21,135 bases of DNA from NCBI GenBank assembly GCA_964509695.1, contig CAZDXN010000016.1, positions 1 to 21,135 of the forward strand, written 5' to 3'. The notes under the pieces are model-generated. The model saw nothing but the letters and a program-made list of their open reading frames with translations, searched no databases and was not told the DNA's origin. Below, piece after piece: positions 1-6,386 of this stretch. Position numbers and translations under genes: made by a program. This stretch comes from 2-01-FULL-50-23 sp964509695. Lineage in GTDB: Bacteria > Patescibacteriota > Microgenomatia > UBA1400 > MFAQ01. Position 1 is the stretch's first letter, and each line of letters opens with the position of its first letter.

Positions 1-2
1 CA

Positions 3-938
3 ACGATGGATTTTGGCCCGTTGCCTCCGGTAAGCTTCCCCAAAGAATCGGGGCGACCAAAACTGACCTTGGAACTACCCACCGGAGTGATTCCTCAATT
101 TCCGGACAGAATAAATGTATATTACGCCCCAACAAAAAGAAGTGGTTTTCTCGACGCCCAGACCGGGATTGACACGGCCAGAGCCTTGGGTTTTACCTTT
201 AATCCGGATATTCCTAGTGAAACGAGCTATATCTGGACGAACCAAGACCAGCTGGCATCAAAACTGAAGATGGATATCGTCTCTGGCCACTTTACGCTGA
301 CACGGCAATGGCAGAACAACCCGGCGTTGTTGTCATTGACCAACTTCACCTCTGACCAACAGGTGATAAGTGATGTAAACAACTACCTGCGAAAAGCGAA
401 TTTGTTGCCCAATGATGTGGACAAGGTGCAAAAAGTGACTTACCTATCGGCGGTATCAGGGAAATTAATTCCGACGATTTCCTTGTCTGAAGCGGACTTT
501 GTCCAAGTCGATTTCTTTCGGAGTAATATAGTAACGACTGATAAAGATACGAAAAAGGTGGTAAGTAGTTATCCATTTTATCGGCTCGATCCTGATTTCG
601 GCCTGATCAGGGCGATTGAGTCGGGGTCTCGAGACACCCTCGATAAGATCGTTACCCTTGAGTTTAACTACACCACGGTTGAGTATGGAAAAATCGGAAT
701 ATATCCAATCAAAACTGGAGATTCTGCTTGGCAGGAGTTTGGCAACGGAGGGGGTTTCGTCACCGATAAGAGCCCAAAGACCGGTAGCATCGCGGTGAGA
801 CGGGTTCTACTGGGATATTTTGATTCGCCGTCACAAAATTACGCCATGCCGATATTTGTTTTCCTAGGCGATAAGGGGTTTGTGGGCTATGTCAGCGCGG
901 TGACAGACGCGGTGTTAAAGAAAACAGTGACACAGTGA
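3..938 (+). CDS. Unrecognised protein, N-terminus probably cut by the window edge
   Basis: The reading frame is open from the first bases; the first ATG is at 6 but no stop lies before it, so the true start may be outside the window. About 310 residues are visible. They are polar with mixed alpha/beta character and many Thr/Ser/Asn, have no obvious membrane helix, and show no catalytic motif that I recognise. The start of the visible part (FGPLPPVSFP) is proline-rich, as often found just after a membrane anchor, so an exported or membrane-anchored protein with a lost N-terminal helix is plausible but unproven. The last residues (KTVTQ) and the stop are encoded by a short GTGACAC-type repeat. 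The gene converges on the D,D-carboxypeptidase gene with a gap of 19 bases. I assign no function. Confidence 0.7.
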   Translation, partial: TMDFGPLPPVSFPKESGRPKLTLELPTGVIPQFPDRINVYYAPTKRSGFLDAQTGIDTARALGFTFNPDIPSETSYIWTNQDQLASKLKMDIVSGHFTLTRQWQNNPALLSLTNFTSDQQVISDVNNYLRKANLLPNDVDKVQKVTYLSAVSGKLIPTISLSEADFVQVDFFRSNIVTTDKDTKKVVSSYPFYRLDPDFGLIRAIESGSRDTLDKIVTLEFNYTTVEYGKIGIYPIKTGDSAWQEFGNGGGFVTDKSPKTGSIAVRRVLLGYFDSPSQNYAMPIFVFLGDKGFVGYVSAVTDAVLKKTVTQ

Positions 939-949
939 CACGGTGTCAC
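921..949. repeat. GTGACAC direct and inverted repeat at the 3' end of the first gene
   Basis: ACAGTGAC occurs twice in tandem (924-931, 932-939), followed by GTGTCAC, so that 935-949 is a perfect dyad GTGACAC-G-GTGTCAC. The stop codon (936-938) of the upstream gene lies inside. There is no T tract, so it is not a standard intrinsic terminator. A related stretch lies at 5561-5579 just downstream of secF. Confidence 0.7.
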
Positions 950-957
950 GAATGGAT

Positions 958-1863
958 TTAGATCGATTTCCACTCATAGTTGTCGTAGACCCAGTTGATT
1001 AGTTTGACGGATTCTCCAAAACGATCAGTCGAATCGAGGAGGGCAATCAAGATACTTTTGCCGTCGCGGGTAACCAGAGTGACTAGACATTCTCCTGACT
1101 CGGGGGTCCAACCGGTCTTGAGGCCGCGGACGCCGTCGATACCCAGAAGTTTATTAGTAGACTCGAGAATAAATTTTTTCGAGCTAGTGACGTCGGTGAA
1201 GGTGACGTTTTTTGTCGAGACAATTTTCCTGATCGTAGCGTCACCAATGGCTTCTCTGGCGATAAGGGTAAGGTCGGCGGCGGTAGTAAAGTGGTCGAGA
1301 TTATAAAGGCCAGTGACGTTGGTAAAGTGGGTGGATTTCAGATCTAACTCCCGAACTTTCTGATTCATCCGGCCAATGAATTGGGTGTAACCGCCGGGAT
1401 AATTTTCGGCCAAGACCAGGGCGGCGTCGTTGCCAGAGTCGACCAACAGTCCAAAAAGAAGATTCTCGACGGTGAGTCTGTCCCCTGCAGCCAGGTGGAT
1501 TGATTGACCAAGAGCGTCGCCGGCGGACTTCACGGTTAGAACCTCATCAAGGTTGTAAGCGGAAAGAGCGACGAGGGCGGTCATCAGTTTGGTGGTGCTG
1601 GCCGGATAGAAACGATCTCGACTATTTTTTTGATAAATCTCGGTGCCGGAATCCGGGTCAAAAACATAAATAGCCTTGGCGGTTAGTACCGGGGAAGGGG
1701 ACGCGTTGGTTTTCACTTGTGGAATTGTCAGGGTTGAGGTGGTAGCGGACTTGACTGACGGGGAGGTGGGTAGAGGCGTGAGTGGAATAAAAACGAAGAT
1801 CGCCGCACAGAAGACGACTACTAAGAGATCAACAAATTTTAAGGGCGATAGCCGCAGTTTCAT
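958..1863 (-). CDS. D-alanyl-D-alanine carboxypeptidase, penicillin-binding protein 5/6 type (peptidase S11)
   Basis: This 301-residue protein should trim the terminal D-Ala from peptidoglycan pentapeptides outside the cytoplasmic membrane. Residues 9-29 form a hydrophobic signal or anchor helix, followed by a Ser/Thr/Pro-rich linker to about residue 60. All three serine-DD-peptidase motifs are present: SxxK as S89-T-T-K92, SGN at 143-145 and KTG at 249-251. The length corresponds to the catalytic domain only; the C-terminal beta domain and amphipathic anchor of PBP5 are missing, so the N-terminal helix probably holds it on the membrane. The ATG at 1863 is exactly 6 bases from the -10 box at 1870-1875, fitting a leaderless mRNA. 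The promoter lies against the 3' end of aspS. The family is certain; the choice between a carboxypeptidase and an endopeptidase is not. Confidence 0.93.
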   Translation of the reverse strand: MKLRLSPLKFVDLLVVVFCAAIFVFIPLTPLPTSPSVKSATTSTLTIPQVKTNASPSPVLTAKAIYVFDPDSGTEIYQKNSRDRFYPASTTKLMTALVALSAYNLDEVLTVKSAGDALGQSIHLAAGDRLTVENLLFGLLVDSGNDAALVLAENYPGGYTQFIGRMNQKVRELDLKSTHFTNVTGLYNLDHFTTAADLTLIAREAIGDATIRKIVSTKNVTFTDVTSSKKFILESTNKLLGIDGVRGLKTGWTPESGECLVTLVTRDGKSILIALLDSTDRFGESVKLINWVYDNYEWKSI

Positions 1864-1869
1864 GAACTA

Positions 1870-1878
1870 ATCTTAGCA
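1870..1878 (-). promoter_or_regulatory. Extended -10 promoter of the D,D-carboxypeptidase gene
   Basis: On the minus strand TGC-TAAGAT is followed by 6 bases and then the ATG at 1863, so transcription should start at or next to the A of the start codon. I see no good -35; the TGn extension may compensate. The same nine bases precede cca at 3422-3430. Confidence 0.6.
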
Positions 1879-1883
1879 GACAG

Positions 1884-3200
1884 TTATTGGTTGAGGCGGA
1901 CGTCGATGCGCTCCATATCGCGAGGAAACATCGAAGCCTCACGGACGTTTTGGAGTCCTAAGATATGCATCGTGACCCTCTCCGCCCCGAGAGCGAACCC
2001 GCCCAAGGGAGGGACGCCATAGCGAAATGACTGCAAGTATAGAGTTACCTCTTCCTCTTTGAGCCCCCATTCTTTTAGATTATCTCGGATCTGTTGGTAG
2101 TCGTTGAGGCGTTGACCGCCGCTGGACCACTCAACTCCTCGGCCGATGAGGTCGACACTAAGAGCGAAGGTGGGGTCGACCGGGTCTGGGTAAACATAAA
2201 ACGGTTTTTTCTTCGTCAGGAAATGGGAGACGAAAACCAGGTCTGAGTGGTGTTTTTCGGCTGACCAACGACAGATCTCACGTTCGTCCTCTGGCGCGAG
2301 ATCTTTTTCTTCTCTGACATCACGACCGGTTCGTTCGTAAATTATTTGTTGCGCGTCACGCAGTTTGATAAGCGGGATTTTGTCGGCTAGTTTCGGAAGA
2401 GTGGCTCCATACAAGGCGAGCTCCTTTTGACATTTCTCTTCGACTTGCCCAAAGATGAATCTAACGACGTATTCTTGCATTTCTAAAACATCGAGCCAAG
2501 AGTCGATAAAACCAAACTCAGCATCGAGACTAACCACCTCGGTAATATGTCTTGTAGTCACACTTGGTTCAGCGCGGAAGACCTTGTTGACACTAAAAAC
2601 CCTTTCAAAGTCGCCAACCAGCAGAGACTTGTAAAGTTGGGGGCTTTGGGAAAGAAAAGCTTCGTGTTCGAAATATTTGACCCGAAAGACTTCTGCGCCT
2701 CCCTCCGGAATGGCGGAAATAATATTTGGCGCCTGAAATTCGACAAAGTCTTTCGCCTGTAGAGCCTTTCTAAAGCTATCAATGACGACTTCCTGGACTT
2801 TGAAAATGGCTTGGACGCGTGGATGACGTAGAGTCAAGGCTCGGTAATCAAGAAGGGTAGGCAGTTCGACGTCGAGGACTTCTTTGCCCATGTCAAAAGG
2901 CAGCTCTTCAGACTGACTGATTACTTCGATCTTCTCTGCCTGAATTTCAATTGTTCCGGTCGGAAGATTCTTGTTGACCAATTTTTCTGGCCTAGCCTTA
3001 ACTTGCCCGGTTATGGCGACGACGTATTCGGAGCGGAGGCTCTTGGCATCATCACCACAGACTACCTGAACGATGCCAGAACGATCGCGGAGATCGATAA
3101 AGATAATCTTCCCGTGATCACGGCGGGTGTTGACCCAGCCCTTGAGGGTGACGGCCTGACCGACTTTGCTAACTGCCTCAGAAACCAGTGTTCTTTCCAT
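1884..3200 (-). CDS. aspS: Aspartyl-tRNA synthetase, short form without the GAD insertion
   Basis: This class II synthetase charges tRNA-Asp (and perhaps tRNA-Asn) with aspartate. An N-terminal OB-fold anticodon domain (GWVNTRRDHGKIIFIDLRDR, 21-40) is followed by the catalytic core: motif 1 near 152-160, motif 2 with FRAE at 208-211 and RHITE at 217-221, and motif 3 GGFALGAERV at about 400-409. At 438 residues it lacks the large GAD domain that typical bacterial AspRS (about 590 aa) carries between motifs 2 and 3, and so has the size of the archaeal or AspRS2 type, although the OB domain reads like the bacterial one. Discriminating or non-discriminating specificity cannot be decided here. The ATG at 3200 is fixed by an in-frame TAA three codons upstream; the nearest AGGAGG is 23 bases away. 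The gene is preceded by a T-box-like leader and its own promoter. Confidence 0.95.
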   Translation of the reverse strand: MERTLVSEAVSKVGQAVTLKGWVNTRRDHGKIIFIDLRDRSGIVQVVCGDDAKSLRSEYVVAITGQVKARPEKLVNKNLPTGTIEIQAEKIEVISQSEELPFDMGKEVLDVELPTLLDYRALTLRHPRVQAIFKVQEVVIDSFRKALQAKDFVEFQAPNIISAIPEGGAEVFRVKYFEHEAFLSQSPQLYKSLLVGDFERVFSVNKVFRAEPSVTTRHITEVVSLDAEFGFIDSWLDVLEMQEYVVRFIFGQVEEKCQKELALYGATLPKLADKIPLIKLRDAQQIIYERTGRDVREEKDLAPEDEREICRWSAEKHHSDLVFVSHFLTKKKPFYVYPDPVDPTFALSVDLIGRGVEWSSGGQRLNDYQQIRDNLKEWGLKEEEVTLYLQSFRYGVPPLGGFALGAERVTMHILGLQNVREASMFPRDMERIDVRLNQ

Positions 3201-3236
3201 GTTGGTTTAATTAATATTAACATCCTCCTGGGGGTC

Positions 3237-3257
3237 AAAAAAAAGACCCTTAGGTCT
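3237..3257 (-). terminator. Intrinsic terminator/attenuator in the aspS leader
   Basis: On the minus strand AGACC-TAAG-GGTCT is followed by eight T (3237-3244). Wobble pairing of further U residues can lengthen the stem back to 3262, which invades the 3' arm of the antiterminator (3257-3262), so the two folds compete. It lies upstream of the aspS ATG and would stop transcription in the leader. A second hairpin, GGGTC (3245-3249) with GACCC (3232-3236), overlaps the 3' arm of the terminator. Confidence 0.8.
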
Positions 3258-3377
3258 CTGGATCATTGAGATAAACTCAACGAGGTGCCATCCAGATATT
3301 GGATCTTAATTACAGCGATTACGGGCTTAACCGGGCTAGCTCGTCTGGTGTCAGGAGACTAATAACGCTAACTTCTA
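3237..3377 (-). promoter_or_regulatory. T-box riboswitch in the aspS leader (tRNA-Asp sensing, transcriptional)
   Basis: The minus-strand leader contains the antiterminator core of T-box RNAs: helix A1 TCTGGA (3291-3296) with TCCAGA (3257-3262), 6 of 6 pairs; a 7-base bulge TGGCACC (3284-3290), the T-box consensus being TGGNACC; and helix A2 TCGTTGAG (3276-3283) with CTCAATGA (3263-3270), 8 pairs including one G-U. The variable base is C, which pairs with the G73 discriminator of tRNA-Asp. Upstream, a GAC triplet (3350-3352), an Asp codon followed by a purine, sits in the 9-base loop of the hairpin GTCT/AGAC (3343-3346, 3356-3359). This hairpin is enclosed by AGCG-TTA pairing (3363-3369 with 3314-3321, one bulged base). 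A competing hairpin, ATCCA/TGGAT near 3288-3304, and the terminator form the off state. The specifier in a terminal loop resembles the ultrashort Stem I of actinobacterial ileS leaders. The antiterminator is strong; the Stem I fold is less sure. Confidence 0.85.
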
Positions 3378-3383
3378 AAGGTT

Positions 3384-3412
3384 ATATTAGCCTAATTTAT
3401 CGTTTCAGTCAA
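3384..3412 (-). promoter_or_regulatory. Promoter of the aspS T-box leader
   Basis: TTGACT (-35, 3407-3412), a 17-base spacer and TAATAT (-10, 3384-3389) on the minus strand form a near-consensus sigma-70 promoter. Transcription should start near 3377, giving a leader of about 177 bases. Confidence 0.85.
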
Positions 3413-3421
3413 GAAAATGGG

Positions 3422-3430
3422 TGCTAAGAT
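3422..3430 (+). promoter_or_regulatory. Extended -10 promoter of cca
   Basis: TGC-TAAGAT ends 6 bases before the ATG at 3437, predicting a leaderless mRNA and favouring this ATG over the TTG at 3434. The promoter is divergent from that of aspS; the two -10 boxes are about 36 bases apart. Confidence 0.6.
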
Positions 3431-3436
3431 AGGTTG

Positions 3437-4897
3437 ATGGAAGTTAGACGCAAATTATTGGCGGATGAGAAGGCTCTGTTCCCGAAAGAATTGGTTCATA
3501 TATTCGAGCTTTTTCTGACGGCAAAGAAAGAGATCTATCTGGTCGGGGGGGGTGTCCGAAATATCTTGTTGACTAAGGTGCCGGTAAATTGCGATTTGAC
3601 GACCAACGCCACACCGGAAGAAATCCAGGAAATAACCAAGGAGTATGAGCCGTACTATGAAAACGATTTCGGCACCGTCGGATTGGCCGTCGGCGATGAG
3701 ATATATGAGATTACGACCTACCGATCGGAAAAGGGATATACAGACTTTCGACACCCAGATGAAATCTCTTGGGGGAAGACACTAGAAGAAGACGTGGCGA
3801 GGCGGGAATTTACCATTAGTGCGGTGGTGATGGGGCTAGCAAAAAACTCAAAACTTGAATTTGAGTTGATTGATTTGGTGGGGGGAATGAAGGATTTTGA
3901 GGACGGGGTCATTCGAACTGTCGGTGAGCCGGAAACGCGATTTGGGGAAGATGCCCTGCGAATGATGCGGGCGATTAGACTGGCAGCGACGTTGTCTTTA
4001 CGGATTGAAAACGCAACTCTGACCGCAATTAGTATCAAGGCGCCGCTTCTTGCTAAAATTAGTCGCGAAAGAGTGAGGGATGAGCTTCTAAAAATCGTGG
4101 CGAGTAATTACCCGGCAGATGGCATTCGATTATTGATTTCGACCGGACTAATGGAGTTTATTATTCCGGAAATATTGGTAGCCCGCGGGGTCGATCAAAC
4201 AGGACACCATACTCTGGACGTTCTGGATCATATGTTGGCCAGTCTGGAGGCTTGTCCGTCACGCGACCCGATTGTCCGACTGGCGACACTGCTCCACGAT
4301 GTGGGGAAGCCCAAGTCAAAAAGATATCACTGTGTCAATTGCGGCGACTTAATAAAAGAGAGTTCCTTGATTGATGGGATGTTGACCTGCCCCAAATGCC
4401 AAACGAGTCAAACGCCACATAGTAGCGCCACCTTTTACGGGCACGAAGTGATTGGGGCGAGGATGGTAGAAAAAATTGCGGATGATCTCCGATTCAGTGC
4501 CAAGGAAAAAACAAAACTGGTGACCTTGGTCCGCTGGCATATGTTCGCATATCAACCGGAGATGACGGACGCCTCGATCCGGCGTTTCATCAAACGAGTC
4601 GGGAAAGAAAATATCAGCGATATGATCATGCTCCGGATTGGCGACCGGAAAGGAGGAGGAAGTCGGGCGACGAGCTGGCGCCTGATGGAGTTTCAAAAAA
4701 GAATTGGGGAACAGCTCTATGAGCCGATGGAGATAAACGATATGGTGGTAGACGGAAAAGACGTGATGGAGATTCTGTCGATCAAACCGGGGCCAAAAGT
4801 GGGAGAGGTCCTGAAACAATTATTCGAGGAAGTGATCGAGGACACGGGCAAGAACACCAAAGAATGCCTCATCAGCCGCGTCAAAGAATTGGCCTAG
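3437..4897 (+). CDS. cca: CCA tRNA nucleotidyltransferase (class II) with HD domain and zinc-ribbon insertion
   Basis: This enzyme should add or repair the 3' CCA of tRNAs (486 residues from the ATG at 3437). The class II nucleotidyltransferase head is at residues 33-130: GGGVRN (37-42), N51-C-D53 where the family normally has the metal-binding DxD, YEITTYR (90-96, third carboxylate E91) and RREFTISA (122-129, usually RRDFTxNA). The RNA-binding part with the EDALRMMRA signature (171-179) follows. From about 250 there is an HD phosphohydrolase domain (GHHTL; LLHDVGKP with H287-D288). Between that motif and FYGHE lies an insertion with C299-x2-C302 and C318-x2-C321, a zinc ribbon. The first catalytic Asp being Asn is unusual. 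A strictly polyadenylating enzyme or a diverged paralogue is possible. The gene ends at a bidirectional terminator. Confidence 0.9.
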   Translation: MEVRRKLLADEKALFPKELVHIFELFLTAKKEIYLVGGGVRNILLTKVPVNCDLTTNATPEEIQEITKEYEPYYENDFGTVGLAVGDEIYEITTYRSEKGYTDFRHPDEISWGKTLEEDVARREFTISAVVMGLAKNSKLEFELIDLVGGMKDFEDGVIRTVGEPETRFGEDALRMMRAIRLAATLSLRIENATLTAISIKAPLLAKISRERVRDELLKIVASNYPADGIRLLISTGLMEFIIPEILVARGVDQTGHHTLDVLDHMLASLEACPSRDPIVRLATLLHDVGKPKSKRYHCVNCGDLIKESSLIDGMLTCPKCQTSQTPHSSATFYGHEVIGARMVEKIADDLRFSAKEKTKLVTLVRWHMFAYQPEMTDASIRRFIKRVGKENISDMIMLRIGDRKGGGSRATSWRLMEFQKRIGEQLYEPMEINDMVVDGKDVMEILSIKPGPKVGEVLKQLFEEVIEDTGKNTKECLISRVKELA

Positions 4898-4902
4898 AAA
4901 TG

Positions 4903-4941
4903 AAAAAACCACCCTGGGCTATCCCCCTCGGGCGGTTTTTT
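4903..4941. terminator. Bidirectional intrinsic terminator between cca and the small membrane protein
   Basis: AAAAAACC-A-CCC (4903-4913) pairs with GGG-C-GGTTTTTT (4930-4941) with one mismatch. It gives a U tract on both strands and so can serve the two convergent genes. Confidence 0.85.
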
Positions 4942-4959
4942 GTCTGGTGATCGGTCACG

Positions 4960-5280
4960 TCAATCCCAGGAAAATGCCAATCCAAGGATCCACCCGATGA
5001 CCAATCCGAGCATCCCCCAATAGAAGCTTGGGGAAACGGGAGAGACCCCGCCGGCAACGCTGGTGGCCGCAGCAACGATCACCATCACGACAGTAGTGAT
5101 CAAGGCTGAATCAATGCGTTTCGGAAGCGAGATCGACGTGATCGCGGCGGCCATGAGGGCCCCGCAGGCAATGCCGAGCGGGACCTCAACCGGGGTGCGG
5201 ATAATCCCACCAGCGAGGACGATAGTTGCCCCGACGAAGATGATGGTCCAGGCAATCCGAGTTTTCCGTTGTTCAGACAT
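4960..5280 (-). CDS. Small multipass membrane protein of unknown function
   Basis: This 106-residue protein has four likely membrane helices (about 10-27, 31-50, 57-78 and 86-103), a basic N-terminus (QRKTR) and short loops. I recognise no family motif. An AGGAG Shine-Dalgarno site 7 bases before the ATG supports the start, unlike most genes here, which lack one. The gene is monocistronic between a bidirectional terminator and a leader of about 100 bases that folds well on this strand. A regulated transporter accessory or stress protein is conceivable, but nothing in the sequence shows a substrate. Confidence 0.75.
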   Translation of the reverse strand: MSEQRKTRIAWTIIFVGATIVLAGGIIRTPVEVPLGIACGALMAAAITSISLPKRIDSALITTVVMVIVAAATSVAGGVSPVSPSFYWGMLGLVIGWILGLAFSWD

Positions 5281-5303
5281 GGTTATTCTCCTTTATTCAG
5301 TTT

Positions 5304-5393
5304 CAAGAAACACACGCGTTTGTGTGGCTTTCCGAGTGGATAGCTCTCTAGGCACGAAAATATCATGCTCAAGGTGCTACCCACTCAATATAA
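5304..5393 (-). promoter_or_regulatory. Structured 5' leader (candidate cis-regulatory RNA) of the small membrane protein gene
   Basis: On the minus strand GAGTGGGTAG (5377-5386) pairs with CTATCCACTC (5334-5343) over 10 pairs with one G-U. Inside, GCATGA (5363-5368) pairs with TCGTGC (5352-5357), again with one G-U. A third hairpin, CACAC/GTGTG (5322-5326 with 5311-5315), follows. Both wobbles would be A-C mismatches in plus-strand RNA, so the fold belongs to minus-strand RNA. A -10-like TTATAT (5388-5393) would start transcripts close to the first helix. I compared it from memory with common riboswitch classes and recognised none. Confidence 0.55.
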
Positions 5394-5518
5394 GGAGGAT
5401 TTTTTGGACCATCCGTGAGTTAAAGTGCAAGAGAGAAGATTTCGAGACTGGTTAGCCTCAATTTCGATAGGGGCAATATAGCACAAAAATATCTAAATTG
5501 CAAGTTATAGGGTGGTAT

Positions 5519-5546
5519 GGATTGCCACGCTTCGCTCGCAATGACA
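5519..5546. repeat. Dispersed palindromic repeat fragment
   Basis: An imperfect inverted repeat with arms ATTGC/GCAAT around a CACGCTTCGCTC core, followed by GACA. I know closely similar elements as dispersed intergenic repeats in many unrelated bacteria. It lies about 50 bases downstream of the secF stop. Confidence 0.6.
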
Positions 5547-5560
5547 GGCGGCAAAGTGAA

Positions 5561-5579
5561 ACGGTGACACAGTGACACG
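5561..5579. repeat. GTGACAC direct repeat downstream of secF
   Basis: GGTGACAC and AGTGACAC stand in tandem 19 bases downstream of the secF stop. It is the same kind of element as at 921-949, here without the inverted arm. Confidence 0.55.
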
Positions 5580-5597
5580 AAATCACATCCCAGAAAA

Positions 5598-6386
5598 TTA
5601 CTTATGACGGGGGTGGAGGTCGTCCCAGATGACGAGGAGGGGCACGGCGGTGAAGGGAGAGGAGTAAGAGCCGGAGATGGTCCCGATGAGGAGGGCGAGA
5701 GCAAAATACCGGGTAGTGTCACCACCCAAAAGGACGAGAGCCAGAAGCATAAAAATAATGGTGAGGGAGTTATTCAGAGACCGAACCATGGTTTCGGAGA
5801 CGGCTTGGTTCGCCATTTCATACATTGAGAGATTCGAGGTATGCCGTTGGAGTTCACGGATGCGGTCGTAGACAACAATAGTGTCGTGGACGGAAAATGA
5901 AAGAACGGTCAGGGTGGCGGTGACAAAGAGAAGGTCTATCTCGATATTGAAGAAGTGACCAAGAAGAGAAAAGATTCCCAAAAGGACGAGAGAGTCGTGA
6001 AGCATGGCAAGAATGGCGCAAACGCCAAACTTCAATTGCCTAAAGGCGTGGCTGATATGGATCAGGAGTAGTAACGAGGCGAGGAGAACGGCCCAGATCG
6101 TCTTTCTGGTTGTTTCCTGCCCCATGGCGGGACCGATGGTTTCGAAGGAAACCAATTTCAGGTCCTTGTCTTTTTCTTGGAGCTTACCAACCATCTCGTC
6201 GGCCTGTAGTTGAGTCATATCCTTCTGGTGAATAATGGTCGAGTCGGAAAGGGTAAGAACAGAGCCGCCGGTAAAGTCGATACTAAGTTTCAAGCCGTAG
6301 AAAACAAGAGAAAACAGACCGGGGATAATAATCAGTAGCGAAAAAGCGATATAGAGATAGCGGTATTTCATCCAGTTGATAATCAT
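5598..6386 (-). CDS. secF: Protein translocase subunit SecF
   Basis: SecF forms with SecD the membrane complex that uses the proton or sodium gradient to help pull proteins out of the SecYEG channel. The 262 residues show an N-terminal membrane helix (about 9-30), the SecF signature IDFTGG (36-41), a short first periplasmic domain, and five C-terminal helices including the conserved FSVHDTIVVYDRIRE segment and the LNNSLT motif. The protein is at the short end of the family range because the periplasmic domain is small. The start codon overlaps the secD stop by 4 bases (ATGA), so translation is coupled. There is no clear terminator downstream. Confidence 0.95.
   Translation of the reverse strand: MIINWMKYRYLYIAFSLLIIIPGLFSLVFYGLKLSIDFTGGSVLTLSDSTIIHQKDMTQLQADEMVGKLQEKDKDLKLVSFETIGPAMGQETTRKTIWAVLLASLLLLIHISHAFRQLKFGVCAILAMLHDSLVLLGIFSLLGHFFNIEIDLLFVTATLTVLSFSVHDTIVVYDRIRELQRHTSNLSMYEMANQAVSETMVRSLNNSLTIIFMLLALVLLGGDTTRYFALALLIGTISGSYSSPFTAVPLLVIWDDLHPRHK

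Larger units (their letters stand above)
5387..5597. other. Non-coding gap upstream of the structured leader, downstream of secF
   Basis: Together with the leader, this is the longest stretch without a gene (5281-5597). Apart from the probable promoter it holds two repeat fragments (5519-5546 and 5561-5579). Short frames in it have no start context or coherent protein, and I see no gene. Confidence 0.6.

Noticed and set aside
3221..3229. AGGAGG-ATG upstream of aspS as an alternative start or leader peptide
   Set aside because: That ATG is out of frame with aspS, and the in-frame codons upstream of the ATG at 3200 reach TAA at once. It could affect translation but is not the start.
5334..5386. 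The structured leader as a second T-box
   Set aside because: GGGTAGCACC resembles the motif only superficially. There is no TGGNACC bulge, no antiterminator geometry and no terminator before the gene.
5063..5455. A 130-codon plus-strand frame over the small membrane protein and its leader
   Set aside because: No start context and no coherent protein. The minus-strand gene has a Shine-Dalgarno site and clear membrane helices.
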